From NCBI GenBank assembly GCA_963580455.1, contig OY756972.1, positions 14,771,001 to 14,835,000 on the forward strand: a DNA stretch of 64,000 nt, given 5' to 3'. This DNA comes from Euonymus europaeus. Taxonomy: Eukaryota; Streptophyta; Magnoliopsida; Celastrales; Celastraceae. Shown here one piece after another: positions 1 to 9,479 of this stretch. The position numbers and the translations under genes are program-made. The notes under the pieces are model-generated. The model ran no database searches and was not told where the DNA came from. It saw only the letters and a program-made list of their open reading frames with translations. How positions within the stretch are numbered: position 1 is the stretch's first letter; each line of letters opens with the position of its first letter.

Positions 1-2832
1 GTCTCGGTCCGACACAATAGATAATGGAATTCCGTGAAGTCTCACAATCTCCTTGACATACATAGTACTCAAGGTCTCCAATGAATCCGTCTTGTTCATG
101 GGTAAGAAGTGTGCAGACTTAGTCAATCTGTCCACTATCACCCAAACCGCATCATGCCTCCTCTGAGTCATTGGCAATGCCGTCACAAAGTCCATTGTGA
201 TCTTCTCCCACTTCCATTCCGCTACTGGTAATGGTTGCAACAATCCAGCTGGTCTCTGATGTTCTGCCTTCACTTGTTGACAAGTAAGACACTTCGTCAC
301 AAATCTAGCAACATCGGCCTTCATACCCTTCCACCAGAAACTCTGCTTCAAGTCTCGGTACATCTTCGTACCCCCGGGATGCATAGCAAACCAAGAATGA
401 TGTGCTTCCCTTAGAATCTCCTGTCTCAACTCATCATCTTCGGGAACCACTAACCTTCCTGCATATCGTACTCCACCATCATTCCCTCGAACCCATCCAA
501 GACTCTCATCAATCACATCAAATGTATGATCTCCATTTTGTGCATCTATAACCTTCTGAACCATCATAGGTCTCGAAGTCATAGAACACAAATGCACCTT
601 TTCCTCTTGACTCCTCAACTCCAATCCAAACTCATTGATTGTTTCCACAATTTTCCACTCATGCATAAATAGGCTAGCAACTCTCTGCTTCCTACACAAT
701 GCATCCGAAACCACATTTGCTTTACCAGGATGGTATTGCAAATTAAAGTCAAAATCCTCCAAGTACTCCATCCACTGCCTTTGCCGTAAGTTCAACTCTT
801 TTTGGGTGAATAGGTACTTGAGGCTTTTGTGATCCGAGAACACCTCAAACGTCTCTCCGTAGAGATAGTACCTCCACTGCTTAAGAGCAAATACCACTGC
901 CGCCAACTCCAGATCATGCACTGGATAATTCCTCTCATGTGTCTTTAGCAACCTTGAACCATACTCTATCACTCGGCCCTGTTGCATCAACACACAACCT
1001 AAACCGACTCCAGACGCATCGCAATACAACTGATAGCCAACATTCCTTTCCGGAACTACTAACACTGGAGGTGTTGTCAACCTCTTCTTCAACTCTTCAA
1101 ATGCAGCCTCACATTCGTCTGTCCACACAAACGGTGTACCCTTCTTCGTGAGCTGCGTCATCGGCGAAGCAACTCTTGAGAAGTCCTCAATAAACCTCCG
1201 GTAGTAACCTTCCAACCCTAGGAAACTCCGGATCTCCGTCACATTCTTTGGTCTTTCCCAACTCAAAACCGACTCAACTTTGGAGTAATCAACCGCTATG
1301 CCTTCTTGAGTGATCACATGGCCTAGGAACTTCACCTCCGTGGCCCAAAATTCACACTTACTCAATTTAGCATACAGTTGATTCTCCCTCAATGTCTGTA
1401 ACACTACCTTCAAATGTTCCTCATGCTCTTCCTCCGTAGGAGAATAAATCAATATATCATCTATAAAAACCACCACAAAGTTATCCAAAAAAGGTCTAAG
1501 AACCCTTTGCATTAGGTCCATGAACACCGCTGGGGCATTTGTCAACCCAAACGGCATCACAAGAAACTCATAATGCCCATAACGAGTTCTAAACACTGTT
1601 TTCTGGATATCTTCCTCCTTAATCCTCAACTGATGATAACCCGACCTCAAATCAATCTTAGAGAAATGTCTAGCACCTCTCAATTGGTCAAACAAATCAT
1701 TGATCCTAGGCAATGGATACTTATTCCTCACTGTAACCTTATTCAACTGCCTATAATCAATACACATCCTCAAACTTCCGTCTTTCTTCTTGACGAACAA
1801 CACCGGTGCTCCCCACGGGGACACACTCGGTCTAATGAATCCCAAATCTTGCAACTCCTCTAATTGAGAACTCAATTCCTTCAACTCTGCTGGAGCCATC
1901 CGATATGGCGGAATCGAAATCGGCTTGACATTCGGATGCAACTCAATAGCAAAGTCAATCTCTCTCTTCGGAGGTAATCCCGGCAACTCTTCCGGAAATA
2001 CATCCATAAATTCTTCCACTACCCGAATCATAGTAGTCACATCTCCTTTAGGAGCCGACGTCACCAAACTTGCTACCCTACAATCCTGATACGAAGGATT
2101 ATCCATGAAATGTGGGCATGGAATCCCCTTCGATCCCCTCAACTGAATCACCCCACCCTCCGGTACTCTAAGAGTGATCCTCCTTTGCCAAAAATCAAGC
2201 ACTTCTTGGTGCTTTGTCAACCAATCAACTCCGAGTATCACATCGAAGTCTTTGAAATCTAACACATACAAATCGGCTTGTAGAGATATTTCTCCAAACC
2301 GACACTCACATCCGAACACCACCCCCTCCAACGTGGTAAAGTGCCCAAATGGTGAGGACACTGTAAACATTCTTCTAATCGGGGAAATTTCTACCGCTAG
2401 TGCGTTCGCTAACGAACTAGTAATAAATGATGAGGTAGCTCCAGAATCAAACAAGACTCTGGCCCAACAATTTGAAATCAAAAATGTACCTCCAATGAAG
2501 TTGGGATGCTCCTGTGCCTCCTGATGTCCCAATGCAAAGACACGTCCCTCTACCAGTGCATTCTGCTGCTGCTGTGGCTGACGAGTCCCACCCCGCCCCC
2601 TTCCTCCTGAGGGAACATTGGAAGGAAGAGCCGGAGGTGGTACTCCCGGTATGCTCTGTTGTTGTGCTCTCTGATTGCCCTCCGGACATTCACTCTTTTT
2701 GTGACCCAACTTGCCACAACCAAAGCACTTAAACCCAGGAAGCCTGCACTCACTTGCCTTGTGCCCCTCCTTCCCACACTTGAAGCATGCTGTCTTGCTC
2801 CATTGTGGCCTTGGACCCTTGCCTCGGTCCCT
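1..2832 (-). CDS. Ty3/gypsy pol (zinc knuckles, protease, RT, RNase H, integrase), partial
   Basis: Reading the plus strand in triplets from base 1 shows no complementary stop (tta, cta, tca) up to the frameshift near 2832, so about 940 codons are open and run off the left edge. In order: two CCHC knuckles of the form CX2CX4HX4C (2686-2787); protease with active-site DSG at 2440-2448; reverse transcriptase with catalytic FIDD at 1456-1467; RNase H with first catalytic Asp at 1018-1020 in the YCDAS motif; integrase zinc domain with His codons at 397-402 and 379-381 and the CLTC cysteines at 280-291; integrase core with first Asp at 190-192 (MDF) and second Asp at 7-9 (SDR). The catalytic Glu and C-terminus lie outside the window. 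All visible catalytic residues are intact. The frame differs from that of upstream gag, so a gag-pol polyprotein could not be made without a frameshift. Confidence 0.93.
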
Positions 2833-3893
2833 CTCTGTTGACGAAAGTCCATCATCGGTTTCTTGTGGCTACTACCACCACCACCACAACTACCCTCACT
2901 CACTGGACGCTTCCTCTGAGCTTCACTTTTCTCACTCAACTCAAAATCGAGAGCCATCTCCACTGTGTCCTGATATGACACCACCCTAGTGGCCATCACC
3001 ATCCTACCAAGACTAGGAAGCAACCCATCTCGGTACCTCACTGCCTTCTTCACATCAGTTGGAGCAAACTCCTTCCCATACCGGTATAACTCTTCGAATT
3101 GTTTGGTGTACTGAGACACCGTCATCTCCGGTGTCTGCAATAAATCCAAGAACTGCTTGGCCTTTTCCGTTTGCAGAGGCCTTGGCACAAACTTCTGCAT
3201 AAACAGCTGCTCAAACGAAGTCCAAGTTAGCTCATTCCGTCTCTGACCCATAGACATCCACCATTCATAGGCCGCACCACTCAAGTAGTAGAACACAAAC
3301 TTCACCCGTCTCTCATCGGGTATCTCAAGAGTGTCCATCCTCATACTCAGCTGATTGAACCACTCCTCCGCTCCTACTCCCGTTCCATCTCCAGAAAAGG
3401 TTGGAGGAGTAGTCCTCCTCAATTGGTCCACCTCATACATCCCTCTCCCAGCTCTAGGTACTGCTGCTACCTCAGTTGTAGCCTCTGGTACAACCCCCTC
3501 TGTATGGATGCCAGTTGCACCCATCGCCTGTGCCACAGCCTGTGCTATTGTCTGCGCTATACTCATCATGAAGCTAGCAATATCCTCCATCGTCACTGGT
3601 TGCCCCCCTGTAGTAACAGGCGCAACCTGCACCACAAGTGGTGCTTGCTGGGCTACATTATCAGTCGGTAGTCCCTCCTGAACTATCTCCTCATCTCTCA
3701 CATCAGGGTCCACTCTCGGAACTGAACCCTCAATACTCGGTGTGCGTCTAGCCACTCGCCCCGCACTTCTACCACGGCCTCTACCTCGGCCTCTACCTGT
3801 CCCTCGTTGGCCTTTGCCACGAGGTACCTCAGCTGTACTATCAGATCGCCCAGTACTACGAGTATTCATCTGCATGGCAACAGATAATACCAT
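2832..3893 (-). CDS. Ty3/gypsy gag (capsid part), frameshifted before its zinc knuckles
   Basis: The ATG at 3893 opens a frame with a basic RGRGRGR-rich N-terminus (about residues 23-46). The retrotransposon gag domain follows from about residue 175 (EEWF) with the typical YEWW motif and the [12 protein letters not shown] stretch. A later in-frame ATG gives the N-terminus MNTRSTGR and may be the real start. The frame stays open to 2550, but after about residue 354 the peptide no longer resembles gag. The CCHC knuckles are encoded downstream in another frame, so a 1-bp loss (or 2-bp gain) happened near 2825-2840, in an agaggg-rich stretch. I therefore end the meaningful CDS at about 2832. The product would be capsid-like protein that forms virus-like particles, here lacking nucleocapsid. 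A sequencing indel is possible; a programmed -1 shift is less likely, because knuckles are normally in frame with gag. Confidence 0.88.
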
Positions 3894-4026
3894 TTAATAC
3901 ACTACTCAAACGAGGATTTAAAGGGGAAAGGAAAACATACCGGATCAGCAGCAGTCGTGACATGGCCTGGAATGTACTACTCTACAACTAGGACCCAACA
4001 CCCCAGATCCTATAAAGAGCCGTAAA
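3894..4026 (-). other. Retrotransposon 5' untranslated leader
   Basis: This lies between the primer-binding site and the gag start. I see no gene or repeat in it. In this element class it is the place for the packaging signal, but no motif can be pointed to. Confidence 0.6.
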
Positions 4027-4042
4027 CCTCGCGCTGATACCA
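4027..4042 (-). promoter_or_regulatory. Primer-binding site for initiator tRNA-Met
   Basis: On the element strand it reads TGGTATCAGCGCGAGG. This matches the complement of the plant initiator tRNA-Met 3' end at 15 of 16 positions (one difference, C for A in the middle). It lies 6 bp inside the LTR edge, the usual place for the site that primes minus-strand cDNA synthesis. It fixes the orientation and marks 4049 as the inner edge of the 5' LTR. Confidence 0.9.
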
Positions 4043-4142
4043 AATTTATGTAACACCCCGGCCCAACAGGCCCACCATCAAGTGTTACAGGGCCGCGGCC
4101 CACAACCCCCAACCCATCATGCGACTTAATCACCGCGCATAG

Positions 4143-4209
4143 GTTGTTGGTGGGATTCGAACTCTCAACCTCCCACCCTTTAACATAGGGCCTTGGCCAA
4201 CTATGCCAC
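4143..4209 (-). other. tRNA-like segment with A and B boxes (left palindrome arm)
   Basis: This is the mirror image of the module at 4231-4297, on the opposite strand with the same A and B boxes. The two modules start about 20 bp apart at the palindrome centre and point outwards, this one towards gag and the other towards the satellite. Confidence 0.6.
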
Positions 4210-4230
4210 CAATTGATCCGCGGATCAATT

Positions 4231-4297
4231 GGTGGCATAGTTGGCCAAGGCCCTATGTTAAAGGGTGGGAGGTTGAGAGTTCGAATCCCACCAACAA
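4231..4297 (+). other. tRNA-like segment with A and B boxes (right palindrome arm)
   Basis: TGGCATAGTTGG at 4233-4244 fits the RNA polymerase III A box, and GTTCGAATCCC about 46 bp downstream fits the B box. Between them, CCCT-ATGTTAA-AGGG can form a four-pair stem with a 7-base loop that places GTT at the anticodon position, so descent from a tRNA-Asn(GTT)-like sequence is possible. The T stem pairs poorly and the acceptor stem is not evident, so this is a tRNA-derived promoter-like module, not a functional tRNA. SINE heads look like this. Confidence 0.6.
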
Positions 4298-4852
4298 CCT
4301 ATGCGCGGTGATTAAGTTGCATGATGGGGTGGGGGTTGTGGGCCGCGGCCCTGTAACACTTGATGGTGGGCCTGTTTGGCCGGGGTGTTACAGAAGTTGA
4401 TCAACTCTCTCTATGGAGGAGCTTTTAACGGTTTGGTCCATTGGTCATAGAAAATTGGTGTTTTGGAATCAAAATAATCTAGGAAGCTTATACTCGTAAA
4501 ATTTGACATAGAAGAACAATAAAAAGTCTATCCAGAGCGACTTTGATAGTCCGAAGTTGCTCAACTCTCTCTATGGAGGAGCTTTTAACGGGATTCCCAT
4601 ATGTCATAGAAAGTTGGTGTTTTGGCATCGAAATAATCTATGAAGCTTAAACTCGTAAAATTTGACATATAAGAACAAAAAAATTGTACACCGAGCAACT
4701 TTGATGGTCTGAACTTGCTCAACTCTCTCTATGTAGGAGCTTTTAACGGTTTTGTCCATTTGTCATAGAAAGTTGTTGTTTTGGCATCCAAATAATCTTG
4801 GAAACTTATACTCATAAAATTTGACATATAAGAACAATAAAAATTGTACACC

Positions 4853-4880
4853 GAGCAACTTTGATGGTCCGAAGTTGCTC
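4853..4880. repeat. Dyad in each satellite monomer (representative copy)
   Basis: GAGCAACTT and AAGTTGCTC form a perfect 9-bp inverted repeat around a 10-base spacer (tgatggtccg). The same arrangement occurs once per 160 bp in most monomers, so a potential hairpin or cruciform repeats through the array. Some variants break one arm (gagcgacc, or gaacttgctc). Confidence 0.85.
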
Positions 4881-7800
4881 AACTCTCTCTATGGAGGAGC
4901 TTTTAGCGGTTTTATCCATTTGTCATAGAAAGTTGGTGTTTTGTAATCAAAATAATCTAGGAAGCTTATACTCGTAAAATTTGACATAGAAGAACAATAA
5001 AAAGTCTATCCCGAGCAACTTTCATAGTCCGAAGTTGTTCAACTCTCTCAATGCAGGAGATTTTAACGGTTTCGTCCATTTGTCATAGAAAGTTGGTGTT
5101 TTGGCATCGAAATAATCTACGAAGCATATACTCATAAAACTCGACATATAAGAACAATAAAAAGTGTACACCGAGCAACTTTGATGGTCCGAAGTTGCTA
5201 AACTCTCTCTATGTAGGAGCTTTTAACGGTTTTGTCCATTTGTCATAGAAAGTTGATGTTTTGGCATCCAAATAATCTAGGAAACTTATACTCATAAAAT
5301 TTGACATATAAGAACAATAAAAAGTGTACACCGAGCAACTTTGATGGTCCGAAGTTGCTAAACTCTCTCTATGGAGGAGCTTTTAACGGGTTTCTTCATT
5401 TGTCATAGAAAGTTGGTGTTTTGGCATCGAAATAATCTATGAAGCTTAAACTCCTAAAATTTGACATATAATAACAATAAAAATTGTACACCGAGCAACT
5501 TTGATGGTCCGAACTTGCTCAACTCTCTCTATGGAGGAGCTTTTAACGGTTTCGTTCATTTGTCATAGAAAGTTGGTGTTTTGGCATCGAAATAATCTAT
5601 GAAGCTTATACTCTTAAAATTTGACATATAAGAACAATAAAAATTGTACACCGAGCAACTTTCATGGTCTGAAGTTGCTCAATTCTCTTTATGTTGGAGC
5701 TTTTAACGGTTTTGTCCATTTGTCATAGAAAGTTGGTGTTTTGGCATCCAAATAATCTAGGAAATTTATACTCATAAAATTTGACATATAAGAACAATAA
5801 AAATTGTACACCGAGCAACTTTGATGGTCCGAAGTTGCTCTACTCTCTCAATGGAGGAGCTTTTAACGGTTTGGTCCATTTGTCATAGAAAGTTGGTGTT
5901 TTGGAATCGAAATAATCTTGGAAGCTTATACTGGTAAAATTTGACATAGAAGAACAATAAAAAGTCTATCCCGAGCAACTTTGATAGTCCGAAGTTGCTC
6001 AACTCTCTCTATGGAGGAGCTTTTAACGGGTTTCTCCATTTGTCATAGAAAGTTGGTGTTTAGGCATCAAAATAATCTATGAAGTTTAAACTCGTAAAAT
6101 TTTACATATAAGAACAATAAAAATTGTACACCGAGCAACTTTGATGGTCCGAACTTGCTCAACTATCTCTATGGAGGAGCTTTTAACGGTTTCGTCCATT
6201 TGTCAAAGAAAGTTGGTGTTTTGGCATCGAAATAATCTATGAAGCTTAAGCTTATACTCTTAAAATTTGACATATAAGAACAATAAAAATTATACACCGA
6301 GCAACTTTCATGGTCCGAAGTTGCTCAACTTTCTCTATGGAGGAGTTTTTAACAGTTTTGTCCATTTGTCATAGAAAGTAGGTGTTTTGGCATCGAAATA
6401 ATCTATGAAGCTTATACTCGTAAAATTTGACATATAAGAACAAAATTTTTTTACATTGAGCAACTTTGATGGTCCGAAGTTGCTCAACTCTTTCTATGGA
6501 GGAGCTTTTAACGGTTTTGTCCATTTCTCATAGAAAGTTGGTGTTTTGCAATCAAAATAATCTAGCAAGCTTATACTCGTAAAATTTGACATATAAGAAC
6601 AATAAAAAGTCTATCCCGAGCAACTTTGATAGTCCGAAGTTACTCAACTCTCTCTATGGAGGAGCTTTTAACGGGTTTCTCCATTTGTCATAGAAAGTTG
6701 ATGTTTTGGCATCGAAATAATCAATGAAGCTTAAACTCGTAAAATTTGACATATAAGAACAATAAAAATTGTACACAGAGCAACTTTGATGGTCCGAAGT
6801 TGCTCAACTCTCTCAATGCAGGAGATTTTAATGGTTTCGTCCATTTGTCATATAAAGTTGGTGTTTTGGCATCGAAATAATATATGAAGCTTATACTAAT
6901 AAAATTTGACATATAAGAACAATAAAAAGTGTACACCGAGCAACTTTGATTGTCCGAAGTTGCTCAACTCTCTCTATGGAGGAGCTTTTAACAGTTTTGT
7001 CCATTTGTCATAAAAAGTAGGTGTTTTGGCATCGAAATATTCTATGAAGCTTATACTCATAAAATTTGACATAGAAGAATAATAAAAAGTCTATCCCGAT
7101 AAACTTTGATAGTCCGAAGTTGTTCAACTCTCTCAATGCAGGAGATTTTAACGGTTTCGTCCATTTGTTATATAAAGTTGGTGTTTTGTCATCGAAATAA
7201 TCTAGGAAGCTTATACTCTTAAAATTTTACATATAATAAGAATAAAAATTGTACACCGAGCGACCTTGATGGTCCGAAGTTGCTCAACTCTCTCTATGGA
7301 GGAGCTTTTAACGGATTTATCCATTTGTCATAGAAAGTTGGTGTTTTGCCATCGAAATAATCTGCGAAGCTTATACTCGTAAAATTTGACATATAATAAG
7401 AATAAAAATTGTACACCGAGCAACTTTGATGTTCCGAAGTTGCTCATTACTCTCTATGAGAGAGCTTTTAACGGTTTGGTCCATTTGTCATAGAAAGTTG
7501 GTGTTTTGGAATCAAAATAATCTAGGAAGCTTATACTCGTAAAATTTGACATAGAAGAACAGTAAAAAGTCTATCCCGAGCAACTTTGATAGTCCGAAGT
7601 TGCTCAACTCTCTCTATGGAGGAGCTTTTAACGGGTTCCCTATTTGTCATAGAAAGTTGGTGTTTTGGCATCGAAATAATCTATGAAGCTTAAACTCGTA
7701 AAATTTGACATATAAGAACAATAAAAATTGTACACCGAGCAACTTTGATGGTCAGAACTTGCTCAACTCTCTCTATGGAAGAGCTTTTAACGGTTTCGTC

Positions 7801-9479
7801 CATTTGTCATTGAAAGTTGGTGTTTTGGCATCAAAATAATCTATAAAGCTTATACTCTTAAAATTTGACATATAAGAACAATAAAAATTGTACACAAAGC
7901 AAATTTGATGGTCTGAAGTTGCTCAACTCTCTCAATGCAGGAGATTTTAACGGTTTCGTCCATTTGTCATATAAAGTTGGTGTTTTGGCATCAAAATAAT
8001 ATATGAAGCTTATGCTAATAAAATTTGACATATAAGAACAATAAAAAGTGTACACCGAGCAACTTTGATGGTCTGAAGTTGCTCAACTCTCTCTATGGAG
8101 GAGCTTTTAACAGTTTTGTCCATTTGTCATAAAAAGTAGGTGTTTTGGCATCGAAATAATCTATAAAGCTTATACTCATAAAATTTGACATAGAAGAACA
8201 ATAAAATGTCTATCCCGAGCAACTTTGATAGTCCGAAGTTGCTCAACTCTCTCAATGCAGGAGATTTTAACGGTTTCGTCCATTTGTTATATAAAGTTGG
8301 TGTTTTGTCATCGAAATAATCTAGGAAGCTTATACTTTTAAAATTTTACATATAATAAGAATAAAAATTGTACACCGAGCGACCTTGATGGTCCGAAGTT
8401 GCTCAACTCTCTCTATGGAGGAGCTTTTAACGGGTTTCTCCATTTGTCATAGAATGTTGGTGTTTTGGCATCAAAATAATATATGAAGTTTAAACTCGTA
8501 AAATTTTACATATAAGAACAATAAAAATTGTACACCGAGCAACTTTGATGGTCCGAACTTGCTCAACTCTCTCTTTGGAGGAGCTTTTAACGGTTTCGTC
8601 CATTTGTCACAGAAATTTGGTGTTTTGGCATCGAAATAATCTATGAAGCTTAAGCTTATACTCTTAAAATTTGACATATAAGAACAATAAAAATTGTACA
8701 CCGAGCAACTTTCATGGTCCGAAGTTGCTCAACTTTCTCTATGGAGGAGCTTTTAACAGTTTTGTCCATTTGTCATAGAAAGTAGGTGTTTTGGCATCGA
8801 AATAATCTATGAAGCTTATACTCGTAAAATTTCACATATAAGAACAAAAAAAATTTACACTGAGCAACTTTGATGGTCCAAAGTTGCTCAACTCTTTCTA
8901 TGGAGGAGCTTTTAACGGTTTTGTCCATTTGTCATAGAAAGTTGGTGTTTTGGGATCGAAATAAACTAGGAAGCTTATACTCATAAAATTTGACATATAA
9001 GAACAATAAAAAGTGTACACCGATCAACTTTGATTGTACGAAGTTGCTCAACTCTCTCTATAGAGGAGCTTTTAACAGTTTTGTCCATTTGTCATAGAAA
9101 GTTGGTATTTTGGAATCGAAATAATCTATGAAGCTTATACTCATAAAATTTGACATATAAGAATAATAAAAAGTGTACACCGAGCAACTTTGATGGTCCG
9201 AAGTTGCTCAACTCTCTCTATGGAAGAGCTTTTAACGGTTTGGTCTATTTGTCATAGAATGTTGGTGTTTTGCAATCAAAATAATCTAGGAAGTTTATAC
9301 TCATAAAATTTGACATAGAAGAACAATAAAAAGTCTATCCCGAGCAACTTTGATAGTCCGAAGTTGCTCAACTCTCTCTATGGAGGAGCTTTTAACGGGT
9401 TTCTCCATTTGTCATAGAAAGTTGGTGTTTTGGCATCGAAATATTCAATGAAGCTTAAACTCGTAAAATTTGACATATA

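Larger units (their letters stand above)
1..4391 (-). mobile_element. Ty3/gypsy LTR retrotransposon, left-truncated by window edge
   Basis: Read on the minus strand from right to left: LTR (4049-4391), a 6-bp gap, a primer-binding site (4027-4042), a short leader, gag (3893 to about 2832), two zinc knuckles, protease, reverse transcriptase, RNase H and integrase, leaving the window inside the integrase core. Protease-RT-RNaseH-integrase order identifies Ty3/gypsy. The motifs and short LTR suggest a chromovirus-type lineage, but the C-terminal chromodomain region is outside the window. The right LTR edge abuts satellite sequence directly (the monomer resumes with gaagt at 4392), so I infer insertion into the satellite array, with satellite likely continuing beyond the 3' LTR. 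The near-intact frames suggest a fairly recent insertion. Confidence 0.93.
4049..4391 (-). repeat. 343-bp near-perfect palindromic LTR
   Basis: By position this is the 5' LTR: it starts TGTAACACCCC, ends GGGGTGTTACA, and is followed by the primer-binding site. The whole segment folds on itself around a centre at 4220/4221 (CCGCGG). The left arm 4049-4220 and right arm 4221-4391 are inverted copies with about three substitutions in 171 bp. Nearly the same peptide (starting MPPIDPRINWWHSW) can be read from both strands (3945-4238 minus, 4203-4400 plus), which independently shows the symmetry. Normal LTRs have only a few bases of terminal inverted repeat. Each arm carries a tRNA-like segment. 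It could be a natively palindromic LTR or an inverted duplication of one LTR end. Confidence 0.88.

Noticed and set aside
635..3681. Plus-strand frames over the retrotransposon (635-832, 939-1151, 1573-1863, 2174-2524, 3355-3681 and others)
   Set aside because: They lie opposite the gag-pol reading frames on the minus strand and encode low-complexity peptides without domains.
4231..4297. Functional tRNA-Asn gene
   Set aside because: A and B boxes and an anticodon-like loop are present, but the T stem has mismatches and no acceptor stem closes the molecule.
4049..4391. Palindrome as a hairpin read or assembly artefact
   Set aside because: The arms differ at about three positions, whereas an artefactual fold-back of one strand would give identical arms. 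It is not fully excluded, so a read check is listed.
3945..4400. Two mirrored frames encoding almost the same 65-97 residue peptide
   Set aside because: They result from the palindrome at 4049-4391 being read from each strand; no domain is recognisable.
4853..4880. CENP-B box in the satellite
   Set aside because: On the minus strand cTTCGgaccA matches the first half of the box core, but the required CGG part is absent (AAAG instead). Plants are not known to use CENP-B.
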